The position numbers and the translations under genes are program-made. From Actinomycetes bacterium (GTDB lineage: Bacteria > Actinomycetota > Actinomycetes > Actinomycetales > Microbacteriaceae), in the NCBI GenBank assembly GCA_023432005.1, contig JAEYVF010000099.1:1-35849 (forward strand): 35,849 nt of DNA. The letters run 5' to 3'. Positions within the stretch are counted from its first letter, which is position 1. Every line of letters begins with the position of its first letter. The notes beneath the pieces are model-generated. The model saw only the letters and a list, made by a program, of their open reading frames with translations, was not told the DNA's origin and made no database searches. Of the stretch, positions 7,259 through 16,400 are shown piece by piece.

Positions 7259-7765
7259 CTACGCCTCCACCTCGTCGAGCCGCGCGATCACGACCTCGAG
7301 CATCCGCGCGAGCTCCCCGCGCTCGGTGTCGCTGAGATCCTGCAGCACATCCGACTCGACGACGTTCGAGCCGCGGATGGCGAGCGAGAACAGCTGCCAG
7401 CCCTCGTCGGTGAGGCTCACGTAGACGCGTGTGCGGTTGTGCGGGTCGGGGGCGCGCTCGATCAGGCCGCGCTCGGCGAGCTTGTCGAGGCGGTGGGTCA
7501 TGGATGAGGGGGCCACGCTCGTGAGGTCGGCCAGCTGACTCGGGGTGAGAGGGGCGCCGGCCTTCGCGAGGGCCGTGACGACGCCCCACTCGCCGGGGGC
7601 GATGTCGAGGTCGGCGAGCTGCCGCGCGTACCACTGGTCGAGCTTGCGGTTGAGGCTCTGCACGGCGGTGATGACGCGCTGCACCGACTCCTCGCCGCCC
7701 GCCTTGACGTAGGTGGCGACGTCGCGGCGGTACTGCGCCTGCACGCTCTGGGGGGCTCTGGCCAT
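7259..7765 (-). CDS. MarR-family transcriptional regulator
   Basis: The 168-residue product is a MarR regulator. Dimerisation helices flank a winged helix: the recognition region is LTPSQLADLTSVAPSSMTHR and the wing is RGLIERAPDPHNRTRVYVSL. It is divergent from an MFS transporter, with 115 bases between starts. That gap contains two TTCGA-N2-TCGAA palindromes, so the usual arrangement is expected: the regulator represses both genes and a small ligand relieves it. ATG at 7765 is the start because upstream residues encoded across the operators are not family-like. Confidence 0.9.
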   Translation of the reverse strand: MARAPQSVQAQYRRDVATYVKAGGEESVQRVITAVQSLNRKLDQWYARQLADLDIAPGEWGVVTALAKAGAPLTPSQLADLTSVAPSSMTHRLDKLAERGLIERAPDPHNRTRVYVSLTDEGWQLFSLAIRGSNVVESDVLQDLSDTERGELARMLEVVIARLDEVEA

Positions 7766-7771
7766 GCCTGA

Positions 7772-7800
7772 TTGTCCCACGGATGTTCGAATGCTAATAT
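7772..7800 (+). promoter_or_regulatory. Promoter of the MFS transporter gene
   Basis: TTGTCC (7772-7777), a 17-base spacer and TAATAT (7795-7800) make a good -35/-10 pair. The predicted start of transcription, near 7807, falls inside the first operator, so repressor binding would block initiation. On the minus strand, TAGCAT (7796 to 7791) overlaps this -10 and could serve marR. Confidence 0.6.
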
Positions 7801-7813
7801 TTCGACATCGAAA
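7800..7813. promoter_or_regulatory. MarR operator 1
   Basis: TTTCGACATCGAAA is a perfect inverted repeat of TTTCGA around a 2-base centre. It overlaps the predicted transcription start of the MFS gene. Binding by the neighbouring MarR protein is inferred. Confidence 0.65.
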
Positions 7814-7814
7814 G

Positions 7815-7828
7815 CTTCGACGTCGAAG
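7815..7828. promoter_or_regulatory. MarR operator 2
   Basis: CTTCGACGTCGAAG is a perfect palindrome with the same TTCGA/TCGAA half-sites as operator 1. Its centre is 15 bases from that of operator 1, about one and a half helical turns. A further lone TTCGAA lies at 7786-7791. Confidence 0.65.
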
Positions 7829-7880
7829 CGCTGCATCACCCGAACCACCCGCACCACACTTCGACGGAGGAGATCCACCC

Positions 7881-9272
7881 ATGCGCGCCCGACTGCTCGT
7901 GCTCGCGTCCAGCATCGGCTCGCTCGGCTGGGGCGCCGTGCTGCCGTACCAGTTCGCCTACGCCGCCGAGACGCGCGGATGGGGTCTGCTGCTCGCCGCG
8001 GCATCCGCCTCCCTCTTCTCGGTCGGCGCGCTCGTCGCCGCGCCACTCGCCGGCCGCCTGGCCGACCGCCACAATCCGGTGACCGTCGCCGTCGTGTCGC
8101 AGCTCGTGGGCGCGGCCGCCGTCGGCACGCTCGTGTTCGTGGGCGACGCCGTGACGTTCCTCGTCGGCATGCTCGTCTTCGGACTCGGCCTCGCCGCCGC
8201 CGTGCCTGCCAAGCAGGTGCTCGCGCTGCAGTGGTCGAACAGCGGCGACCGCCGCAAGATCTTCGCCTACAAGTTCACCGGCGAGTCGCTCGGCATGGCC
8301 GCGGGCGCGTTCCTCGCGGGCCTCGTGGTCGACCTCGACCGCGTCGACGGCCTCGACGTCGGATTCCTCATGGCCGCGGGGGGCTTCGTGCTGTCGTCGG
8401 CCATCATCTGGGCCGCCGGCCGCGTGAGCGGGGGAGTGGCGGATGCCGCCCTCGGTCGCGACGAGTCCTTCGGAGACGAGGCCCCGGCATCCGCTGTCGA
8501 CGTGTCGGCCACCGTGCAGGAGGCGAACACGGGCGCGATCGCGGTGATCGACGCACCCGGACGCCGCAGTCAGCGCGGCGCCCTGCGCACGATCTTCGCC
8601 GACCCCGCCCTGCGCTGGACAGCCGTGCTCACCACGACCCTCGCGCTCGGCTTCTACGCCCAGTTCGAGTCGGGCCTGCCGGCCTACGCGCTCACGGTGC
8701 TCGACGTCGACGCCTCAGCGATCGGCATGGCCGCCGCCGTGAACTGCCTCGTGATCGTGGCGCTGCAGGTCGTGGTGGTGAAGCTCACCGCGAAGCGCAG
8801 CGCGCCGACCCTGCTCATGGTGGTGGCGGGCATCTGGGTGTTCTCGTGGCTGCTGCTCTCGGCCGCGCACCTCGCGCCGGGCCTCGCGGCGGCGATCTTC
8901 GTCACCACCTACGGCGTGTTCGCGGTGGGGGAGACCATGTACAGCCCCGTGCTCAACCCGCTCACCGCGTCGCTCGCCCCGCGCGGCATGGTCGGCCAGA
9001 CGCTCGGCACGATCGGCGCCCTGCAGACGGCGTTCTCGGCCGCGGGGCCGCTCGTGGCGGGTGTGCTGCTCGGTGCGGGGCTCGCGGACGCGTTCCTGGG
9101 GCTCCACATCGCCGTCAGCCTCGCGGCGCTGTTCGCCGCGTGGCGCATCCGGGGGATCCTGCGGGGGCGGGAGGGGATGCCCGCCGCGGCGACGCCGGAC
9201 TCGGATGCGATGCGCGCGGATCGAGAACCGCCCACGGCGCCGATCGCGCTTGTCTCTCCTATGTTGCGCTGA
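7881..9272 (+). CDS. MFS efflux transporter
   Basis: The 463-residue product is a major facilitator with about 12 membrane helices and a central cytoplasmic loop (about residues 180-240). Motif A-like residues are GRLADRHNP between helices 2 and 3. The ATG at 7881 follows GGAGGAG by 8 bases. Divergence from marR and the operators at its promoter suggest a drug or toxic-compound exporter induced by its substrate. The substrate cannot be predicted. The C-terminal tail of about 35 residues is hydrophilic and overlaps a possible gene remnant on the other strand. Confidence 0.9.
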   Translation: MRARLLVLASSIGSLGWGAVLPYQFAYAAETRGWGLLLAAASASLFSVGALVAAPLAGRLADRHNPVTVAVVSQLVGAAAVGTLVFVGDAVTFLVGMLVFGLGLAAAVPAKQVLALQWSNSGDRRKIFAYKFTGESLGMAAGAFLAGLVVDLDRVDGLDVGFLMAAGGFVLSSAIIWAAGRVSGGVADAALGRDESFGDEAPASAVDVSATVQEANTGAIAVIDAPGRRSQRGALRTIFADPALRWTAVLTTTLALGFYAQFESGLPAYALTVLDVDASAIGMAAAVNCLVIVALQVVVVKLTAKRSAPTLLMVVAGIWVFSWLLLSAAHLAPGLAAAIFVTTYGVFAVGETMYSPVLNPLTASLAPRGMVGQTLGTIGALQTAFSAAGPLVAGVLLGAGLADAFLGLHIAVSLAALFAAWRIRGILRGREGMPAAATPDSDAMRADREPPTAPIALVSPMLR

Positions 9273-9393
9273 TGCGAGCGCGCAAGTCAGCGATGCTGAT
9301 CGCACGGCCGGGCGGGAGTTCGCGACCGAGCCACTGAAGCAGGGCGCGTTCGTAGACAGATGAGGCGACGGCGTAAGGCTTAGTGAGGTAGGT
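9259..9393 (-). pseudogene. Possible C-terminal remnant of an unknown gene
   Basis: The minus strand has an open frame of about 44 codons with no start, reading RTYLTKPYAVASSVYERALL and then QWLGRELPPGRAISIADLRA before its stop at 9259. Amino-acid use looks protein-like, and an in-frame stop lies just upstream. It may be the tail of a gene whose 5' part was lost when the adjacent accessory DNA arrived. I do not recognise the family and cannot exclude chance. Confidence 0.25.
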
Positions 9394-9450
9394 GCGGCAC
9401 TAGGCTGAGCCTGCCTCAGGTGAGCGCCGGCAATCCGGGCCGTTCCGTCT

Positions 9451-9900
9451 CTATAGGCCGTGAAGTTTCCGCCACATCCAATTTCTCTGGTCTCGGAGAG
9501 GGTCGTATGCGGCCGGTTGCGCCGTGAGCTCGCGAAGAAGCGGCCATCGGTCTGCAGGAGCCGTCGAGAGGAAGCTCGCGTAGCTGGGTGAAGTCGCTTG
9601 ACTCCGTATGGCCTCGCACCAGAACTTCCAAGTGTTGTCCGTGACGCGCCCGAGCCTGCGGAGGTCGATCTCGTCCTCGCAGAGCTGCAAGTAGGCGTGG
9701 ATGACTCTGCGGTCGCTTGGCTTCGGATCGCCCTCGACTGTGAAGCTCTCGCTTCGTTGGTCCATGAGCTCCCAGTAGCGCTGCACGTAGAGGTTTTCAA
9801 GCTCGCGATGCATCTGGCGACTGTGGAACAAGAGTTGCCACGCGGCGAAGACAATTGCGAGTGCCGTGATCGCATCTACAGCGAGGGAAAACCATTCCAT
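9451..9900 (-). CDS. Small protein with one N-terminal membrane helix, unknown function
   Basis: The 149-residue product begins with one membrane helix (FSLAVDAITALAIVFAAWQL, about residues 4-23), then a charged region HSRQMHRELENLYVQRYWEL. The remainder is a soluble helical domain rich in Trp and Arg (WKFWCEAIRSQ, RNWMWRKLHGL). ATG at 9900 is preceded by GAGG at about 8 bases. The gene is visibly poorer in G+C than its neighbours (about 53% in the 60 bases from 9781), suggesting recent acquisition. Related short membrane-anchored proteins occur in accessory regions, but no function is known to me. Confidence 0.65.
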   Translation of the reverse strand: MEWFSLAVDAITALAIVFAAWQLLFHSRQMHRELENLYVQRYWELMDQRSESFTVEGDPKPSDRRVIHAYLQLCEDEIDLRRLGRVTDNTWKFWCEAIRSQATSPSYASFLSTAPADRWPLLRELTAQPAAYDPLRDQRNWMWRKLHGL

Positions 9901-9940
9901 TCGTGGAGCCTCTCGTTCAGCGGCTGACGGCGCAAGCAAG

Positions 9941-10261
9941 TCAGCGCCCGAAGGTCGTGAACCGCTCTTCGAATGCGTCTCGCGAAGGTCGTAGTGCAGC
10001 GCGTCGCGGCACCGCGATCTCGACGCCGTGCATGTCCTGCAATCCATGTCGCAGCATGGGTCCATCGACCTCATCGAGCAAGTCACTGTCGATGTGCACG
10101 CGGCCGTCAGCACCGCGGTGGTCGCCGTAGGGCCCATCCGCCACAGACACGATCGAGAGCGTCGCATCGAGCTCGCGCGGGTTCCAGGTGCCTCGGCTCC
10201 GGTCGATGAGCGGGAACCGCCGACCCTCCAACTCGAAATCGCCGCTAGACGCAAGCGCCAC
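9941..10261 (-). pseudogene. HNH restriction endonuclease remnant with the catalytic core deleted
   Basis: This 106-codon frame joins two distant parts of an HNH-type putative restriction endonuclease. The first half (FELEGRRFPLIDRSRGTWNP, then ELDATLSIVSVADGPYGD) resembles the N-terminal sensor domain. After PYGDHRG it jumps to DGRVHIDSDLLDEVDGPMLR and HGLQDMHGVEIAVPRR, which resembles the extreme C-terminus. The middle, with the HNH motif, is missing. An in-frame stop lies 6 bases before the GTG, so the original N-terminus is gone too. It was probably a working restriction gene at the island edge. The family match is from memory of the motifs. Confidence 0.6.
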
Positions 10262-10366
10262 TGCTCAGCCGGGTCCAAGCATGCGCTTTGTAGCACGCGC
10301 CCGCGACGTGGAACCGCATCGCGTCGTCCCCCAGCTGTGGGGCTCACCGATGTCCGCGCGCGGGGC

Positions 10367-10372
10367 TAGCGT
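10367..10372 (+). promoter_or_regulatory. Possible -10 box for the DUF6361 operon
   Basis: TAGCGT fits TANNNT and lies 47 bases before the TTG start of the DUF6361 gene. No good -35 is visible. A small perfect hairpin, CCCCA-GCTG-TGGGG, lies just upstream near 10330-10342. Confidence 0.35.
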
Positions 10373-10419
10373 AAGCATGCCCGCTGCCCGAGCGGCGCTC
10401 GTTCCCGGAGGTGGATGCC

Positions 10420-11631
10420 TTGCCGTCGCTCATCGCGTGGCTCGACGCCTCGGCCGAAGAACAGCGGCGGATGCGCGACGTCATCCGGCTCTTCTCCGAC
10501 CGCGAGAGCCGCGATGAGCTCGGGCTCGGGCAGCTGCGCGATGGCATCTCCGATGCCCTCTTCCCCGGCACCTCCACGCTGCTCACCCGAGCCCGCTACC
10601 TGCTGTTCGTTCCGTGGATCTACCAGCTCGCCGCCCGGTCGAGCGATCCGGTGGCGGCGGCCGACCGTCTCGAACGGCAGCTCATCGAGCCGCTCAAGCG
10701 ATCGTCCGACAACGCCGGTCTGCTCGGCACGCAGGCCGGTGTCACGCTGAAGACGCTGCCGTCGTCCGTGTACTGGACGATGCTGCGCCACTACGGCATC
10801 CTTCGTGAGCCGTCGCTGTCTCGCGAAGACGCGCTCGCGTTCGAGGGCCGCGTGCCGGAGCTCGCGGGCGATCTCGACACCTCTGGAGTGTTCCGTGCGT
10901 GGTCGACCACGATGCCCGACGCACCCGCCGATTTTCCCCGCGCGGTCGAGGGGGGCTTTCGCATGCGCGCGGATGAGTCGGCCTGGCTGCGCGACCGCAT
11001 CCTCGACACGGCGTCCGGCAGCTATCTCGCGCACCTGATGCAGCACGCGCCCGCCGAGGCCAGCCCTGCTCCGTGGGGCGACCCCGCGGCGGTCGACGCC
11101 AGCGATGACGTGCGTGGACTCCTGGCGCATTCGCAGGCCTTCTCGGCGGTGGTGCACGGCGCCCAGCTGCTCTACAACCTGATGATCGCCGAACAGTACG
11201 AGGCGGCGGGCCTCAGCGCCGTAGCCGACCCGGTGGCGCGCTACCACGATGCGCTCGCGGACTGGGCGGCACGTCTGCCCGGCCAGGTCGACATCCGCAC
11301 GTGGTCGCTCGACGAACTCATCGCCCGCGTCGAGGTCGATCGTGGCGTGCCCGTGCATCCGTCGACACGAACCTTCGTGGCAGCCTGGCTCGAGCTGCTG
11401 CGAGACAGCGGCGCCGAAACCGTGCCGGGCAACGATGCTGCGCGGCGCATGGTGCAGTCGCGCGAGCGCCACAACAAGGGCGCCCAGGCGCGACTCGGTA
11501 ATACGCGGCGACTCGGCGGATGGGGTGGCGGATCGGGTGCCGGCGAGCTTGTCTTCCGCTGGCCGACCGTGCGCCGCATCGTGCTCGACATTCACGAAGG
11601 TCTCGCGGGGGAAGAGGCGACGGATGCTTGA
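10420..11631 (+). CDS. DUF6361 family protein, first gene of a PLD/helicase operon
   Basis: The 403-residue product matches the uncharacterised DUF6361 family. The N-terminal signature is LIAWLDASAEEQRRMRDVIR, then ESRDELGLGQLRDGISDALF and TRARYLLFVPWIYQ. The C-terminus reads RHNKGAQARLGNTRRLGGW and ELVFRWPTVRRIVLDIHEGL. It is cytosolic and mostly helical, with no Walker or nuclease motif that I can see. The start chosen is TTG, 8 bases after GGAGG; an in-frame GTG at 10411 is possible but has no proper ribosome binding site. It overlaps the next gene by 8 bases. Stable linkage to a PLD-like protein and a helicase suggests a defence role, perhaps as adaptor or specificity factor; that is inference. 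Confidence 0.85.
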   Translation: MPSLIAWLDASAEEQRRMRDVIRLFSDRESRDELGLGQLRDGISDALFPGTSTLLTRARYLLFVPWIYQLAARSSDPVAAADRLERQLIEPLKRSSDNAGLLGTQAGVTLKTLPSSVYWTMLRHYGILREPSLSREDALAFEGRVPELAGDLDTSGVFRAWSTTMPDAPADFPRAVEGGFRMRADESAWLRDRILDTASGSYLAHLMQHAPAEASPAPWGDPAAVDASDDVRGLLAHSQAFSAVVHGAQLLYNLMIAEQYEAAGLSAVADPVARYHDALADWAARLPGQVDIRTWSLDELIARVEVDRGVPVHPSTRTFVAAWLELLRDSGAETVPGNDAARRMVQSRERHNKGAQARLGNTRRLGGWGGGSGAGELVFRWPTVRRIVLDIHEGLAGEEATDA

Positions 11632-13426
11632 ACCGCACACTCGCGCCGCCCTGAGCGAGCAGTTGAGACCGCCGAGCGGCTTCCAGCTCGTGCACGCGGT
11701 GGGCACGACCTTCACGCTCGACCTCACGACAGCTCTGTCGGTGCCGCTGTCGTTCGCCGCCCACCGTGCCGTCGATGTGGCGGACCCGATCGGCGTGCTG
11801 GAGGCCGTTCGGCGCTCGGCCGACCGCATCGACATCTTCGCGCAGGCGGGCGCGATCTCGATGGGTGCCGCATCCGATCTGGTGGCGTTCCTCGAGCCGA
11901 TGGTTCATCCGGTGAGGGTCACCGCCGGCCTCTTCCACCCGAAGGTCTGGCTGCTGGAGTACGGCGCGGGCGACGAGCGTCGCTATCGCTTCATCTGCGG
12001 TAGCCGCAATCTCACCGCCGACCGCAGCTGGGATGTCGTGGTGCGCCTCGATGGCTGGCCGGCAGAGCAGCGCCACCGCGCGGAAGCGGCCGCTGTCAAC
12101 CCGCCGTTGCGGGCGTTCGTGCGCTCGCTGCCGCAGCTGGCGCTGCACGGGCTGTCGCCGACACGTCGTGAGCGCATTGTGGCACTCGCCGACCGCACGC
12201 TGTCGATCGCGTGGGAGACGCCCGACGACATGCGCGGGCTGGCGTTTCATCCGCTCGGGATTCCGGGTGGGGTGCGACCGGACCTCTCGGGCAAGCGCGC
12301 GCTCATCGTCTCACCCTTCCTCTCGGATGACGGGCTCGCACTCCTGCGCGGGGCGGTGCGCACCGAGACCCATGTGTTGTCGCGCGCCGAGAGCTTCGAC
12401 CGCCTGGCGCCTGCGTCGCTCGATCGCCGACTCACGAGCTACCTGCTCGACGACGCCGCCACCCAGCTCGCCGATGATGAGGTCGGCACGTCCGCCGTGC
12501 CGCAGGCCGAGCGACTCAGCGGCCTGCACGCGAAGGCGTTCATCGTGGATCGTCACGACGGCAGCCATGTGCTGCTGGGCTCGGCCAATGCAACAGGCGC
12601 CGCCTGGAACGGCAACGTCGAGTTCATGGTCGAACTGGTGGGGTCACTTCACAAGTTCGGCGTCGAGGCGACGCTCAACGCTCTGGGCGAATTGAAGGAG
12701 CCCTACCCGGCCGTCGGTGGCGAGAAGCCGGATGCCGACGAGGAGGCAAAGCGCGCGCTCGAAGCTCAGCTGCGGCGCCTCGCCGCTGTGCCGCTGTGGG
12801 CGCGAGTGCTGCCGGGCGAGCCATACAGCCTTCGCGTCTGGGCCGACGACACCGTCACGCCGATTCAGCGAGGCTTGGGGGAGCGCGGCATCGCGCTCAG
12901 CTGGCACTTGCTGACGCGGCGCGACCTCGGCGGCGCGGCGCTCGGCGCCCGCGAGTCCGAGGGTGGCGAGGTGCTCGGGCTGCCCCTCACCGATGTGACC
13001 CCGTTCATCGTGCTCGTGCTGCGTGATACCGAGGGTCGCCAGGTCTCGGCGATTCAGCTGGCACAGTTGCTCGACGACGTCGACACCCGCCGGGATGCGA
13101 TCATCGCGCGGCAGCTCACGGATCGCGCCGCGTTCATCCGGCTCTTAACATTGATGCTCGAGCTCGCAGGCGTGACGCTCGAAGGCGTCGCGGCGGACGC
13201 GGCTCACGGTTTCTTCGGGGTGGCCGCCGCGGCCGGTTCGGGTTCGGGACTGTTCGAGGCGCTCATGCGCGCGGTGGGTGATGGCCACGCCGGGCTGGCC
13301 GAGGTGCGTCGCGTCGTCGAGTTCGTGCGCGAACACGGGGACGAGCACGAGGTGCTTCCGGAGGGATTCGCCGAGCTGTGGCAGCGGGTGTGGGCCGCGC
13401 ACCTCGAGCTCGGAGGCGTGCGGTGA
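11624..13426 (+). CDS. Phospholipase D-like protein with two HKD motifs
   Basis: The 600-residue product has two PLD-type active-site motifs. The first is H105-P-K107 with an acidic residue (E112), followed by GSRNLT (about 126-131). The second is H302-A-K304 with D309, then GSANATG (about 319-325) and NVEF. Two HKD motifs in one chain form one active site; in bacterial defence proteins this fold is usually a nuclease. The C-terminal 250 residues are helical and unknown. The ATG overlaps the DUF6361 stop by 8 bases, and the stop overlaps the helicase start (GTGA). The most likely role is the effector nuclease of the operon. No signal peptide is present, so a secreted lipase is unlikely. Confidence 0.88.
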   Translation: MLEPHTRAALSEQLRPPSGFQLVHAVGTTFTLDLTTALSVPLSFAAHRAVDVADPIGVLEAVRRSADRIDIFAQAGAISMGAASDLVAFLEPMVHPVRVTAGLFHPKVWLLEYGAGDERRYRFICGSRNLTADRSWDVVVRLDGWPAEQRHRAEAAAVNPPLRAFVRSLPQLALHGLSPTRRERIVALADRTLSIAWETPDDMRGLAFHPLGIPGGVRPDLSGKRALIVSPFLSDDGLALLRGAVRTETHVLSRAESFDRLAPASLDRRLTSYLLDDAATQLADDEVGTSAVPQAERLSGLHAKAFIVDRHDGSHVLLGSANATGAAWNGNVEFMVELVGSLHKFGVEATLNALGELKEPYPAVGGEKPDADEEAKRALEAQLRRLAAVPLWARVLPGEPYSLRVWADDTVTPIQRGLGERGIALSWHLLTRRDLGGAALGARESEGGEVLGLPLTDVTPFIVLVLRDTEGRQVSAIQLAQLLDDVDTRRDAIIARQLTDRAAFIRLLTLMLELAGVTLEGVAADAAHGFFGVAAAAGSGSGLFEALMRAVGDGHAGLAEVRRVVEFVREHGDEHEVLPEGFAELWQRVWAAHLELGGVR

Positions 13427-16400
13427 GCGGCGTGGATGTCGAGGCGGTGCTCGCGGGGCTGAAGCGCTTCCAGCGCGCGACGGTCGAGCACGTCATCGAT
13501 CGCTTCTACGGCGCGGGCGCCGTAGGCGGCTCGGGGCGCTTCCTCGTGGCCGACGAGACCGGTCTGGGTAAGAGCATCGTCGCGCGGGGCGTGATCGCCC
13601 GCGCCATCGAGCAGCTGCAGCGTGACGACAGCGTCGACCGGATCGACGTCGTATATGTGTGCAGCAACGCCGACCTCGCCCAGCAGAACCTGCGCCGACT
13701 CAACGTGACCGGCGAGGAGCACATCGGCATGGCCACCCGCCTCACAATGCTCGCGAAAGAGAGCCGGCGCCTGGCCGAGCCGTCTGCCTTGGGAGGCAAG
13801 AAGGTCAACCTGGTGTCGTTCACCCCGGGCACCTCGTTCAAGGACGGCGGATGGCGCACCGGGTCGTCGTCGGAGCGGGCGATGCTGACGGTCATCCTCG
13901 ATCGGCTCGTGAACGAGTCGAAGTCGGACCGCCGCTCGACGCGCCTGCTCATGCAGGCATCGGTGGGCACCCTCGAACGGTTCAGCCGCATCGTCGACCA
14001 GCTCGAGTCCGATCTGCGGGAACCCGACCCGCGGATCATGGCGGCCTTTCACCGTCTCATCGCATCCGACGGCACGCTCGACGCATTCCTCGAGTTGCGC
14101 GAGGAGGCGCGCGGCAAGACGAAACGCTCGGATCAGTTGCGCCACCGCTCGGCGAACCTCACGGCCCGACTGCGCCAGTCGCTCGCGAAGGCCGGCGTCG
14201 ACACCCTGGAGCCCGACCTGATCATCCTCGATGAGTTCCAGCGCTTCCGTCACCTGCTCGACCCGGAGTCGGGCGATGCGGCGGAGCTCGCGCACGCGCT
14301 CTTCGACCACCCCGCGGCGAAGGTGTTGCTGCTGTCGGCGACGCCGTACAAGCCGTTCACCAACAGCGACGACGCCGACGACGACCACTACCGCGACTTT
14401 CTCGCGACCGTGAGGTTCCTCGCGGGCGGCGACGCGGATGCCGTGGCGAGGGTCGCGAAGAGCCTCGATGCCTACCGCCGGGCTCTTGTGGCCGGCGGTG
14501 ACGCTGCCGACGCGGCGTTGCGCGTGCGCGAGCAGCTGAGCCCCCTCATGGCGCGCTCGGAGCGGCCGCCGGTGGCCGAACGTGAGGACCTCGTGACGGT
14601 GCGCCACCTGGCCACTGCCGTGCCGTCGACGGATGACATCCGCGGCTGGGCGGCATTGCGGCGCCTGGGCGAGGCGGCCGGTGCAGCCGTTGACGTGGAG
14701 TATTGGAAGTCGATCCCGTACTTCGCGAACTTCATGGACGGCTACCTTCTCGCGCGACGAGTGGATGCCGGGCTCGCGCGGGCCGATGCCGCCGTTGCGG
14801 ATGCCCTCGCGGGGGCGCGCACGCTCGATCGTGCGGCGCTCGAGAGCTTCGACCCGGTCGACCTCGGCAACGGACACCTTCGCGCACTCGCCGAGCAGAC
14901 GGTGGGCGCCGGCTGGTGGAAGCTGTTGTGGGTGCCGCCGACGCTTCCCTACCTCGAACCGGGGCCCGTGTATCGCGAGTTCGGGGACGGAGGTGTCACC
15001 AAGCAAGTGATCTTCTCCGCGTGGTCGGGAGTGCCCACTGCGGTCGCCGCGCTGCTCAGCTACGAGGCCGACCGGCGGGCGGCGGGCGAGCGGCGGGTGC
15101 TCACGGCGAACACCCCGGAGGCGCGCAAGGCCGTACGCGCGCGTCTGCTCTATCCGCTCGACGAGGGGCGCCCGGCGGCGATGTCGACGCTCGCGCTGTT
15201 CTGGCCGCATCCGGCGCTCGCCGCACTCGGTGACCCACTAGCTGCGGCGCGCCAGGCCGGGGCGATGGTGAGCGCCGAGCACCTGACGCAGCAGCTCGAC
15301 GCCCGTCTTGCTGGGGCACCAGGTGCCGCCCAAGCGTGGGAGGCGAGCTTCGCAACCCCCGGCGCGCTGCCCGCGGGCCTTGCCGACGCGTCACCGCAGG
15401 ATCTCGCAGCGGGTGGTGATGAAGAGGACGGCTCTGCGGGTCTCATCGAGCACATCCGTCTCGCGCGCGCCACCGCATCCGTCGTTCCTCACACGCACCC
15501 CGAGCTCGCGTCGCTCGCGGCGCACGCGCCCGGCAACATCGCCTGGCGTGCCCTGCACGGCATTGCGGGAGAGGGAGCGACCAAGGAGGGGCTCTGGCGA
15601 GCGGCCTTCGAACTGGCGGATGGCATCCGCACGCTGTTCAACCGCACCGAGAGCATCGCCCTGCTCACTACCTTGTACGGAGACGAGCCCAACTACTGGC
15701 AGAGCGTGTTGGCGTACTGCGCCGACGGCAATCTGCAGGCGGTGCTCGACGAGTACCTCTACCAGCTGTGGAGCGAGACGGGCGGTGCCGAGCTCGACGA
15801 CGCGGGCCTGCTCGAGGTGGCGCGGCGTGCCGCGGGGGCGATGAGTCTGCGCCCCGCGCGGTATGAGGCGCGCGACACCTCGCCGGAACGCGCGGAGATC
15901 CCGCTGATGGCGCGTTTCGCCCTGCGGTACGGCGGCAAGTACGCCACGGATGCCGACGAGCAGAGCGGTGTGCGCCAGAGCGAGGTGCGCGCCGCGTTCA
16001 ACAGCCCATTCGCACCGTTCGTGCTCGCGTCGACGAGTGTGGGCCAGGAGGGCATCGACTTCCACTGGTGGAGCCACTCGGTGATCCACTGGAACCTGCC
16101 GAGCAACCCTGTCGACTTCGAGCAACGGGAGGGACGCGTGAACCGGTACGCGGGGCATGCGGTGCGCAAGAACGTTGGGGAGCGGCACTGGGATGACGTG
16201 CTCGCGTCGGGCGACGTGCGGGCTTGGCGCGCTGCCTTCGATGCGGCCTCGCGCGACGCAGCCAGCGAGTTCTCGCCCTGGTGGGTGTACCCCGGATCGG
16301 CCCGTATCCACCGGGTGCTCGCGGCCTACCCGCTGAGCCGCGACATCGATCGCTACGAGCGGCTGCGCTCGGCCCTCACGCTCTACCGGCTCACGCTCGG

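Noticed and set aside
10262..10410. Searched for an integration att site or tRNA at the left island border
   Set aside because: No tRNA-like sequence, direct repeat matching the right border, or integrase gene could be seen.
11624..13426. PLD protein considered as a second DrmC or a secreted phospholipase
   Set aside because: It is 600 residues with two HKD motifs, unlike the single-motif 238-residue DrmC, and has no signal peptide.
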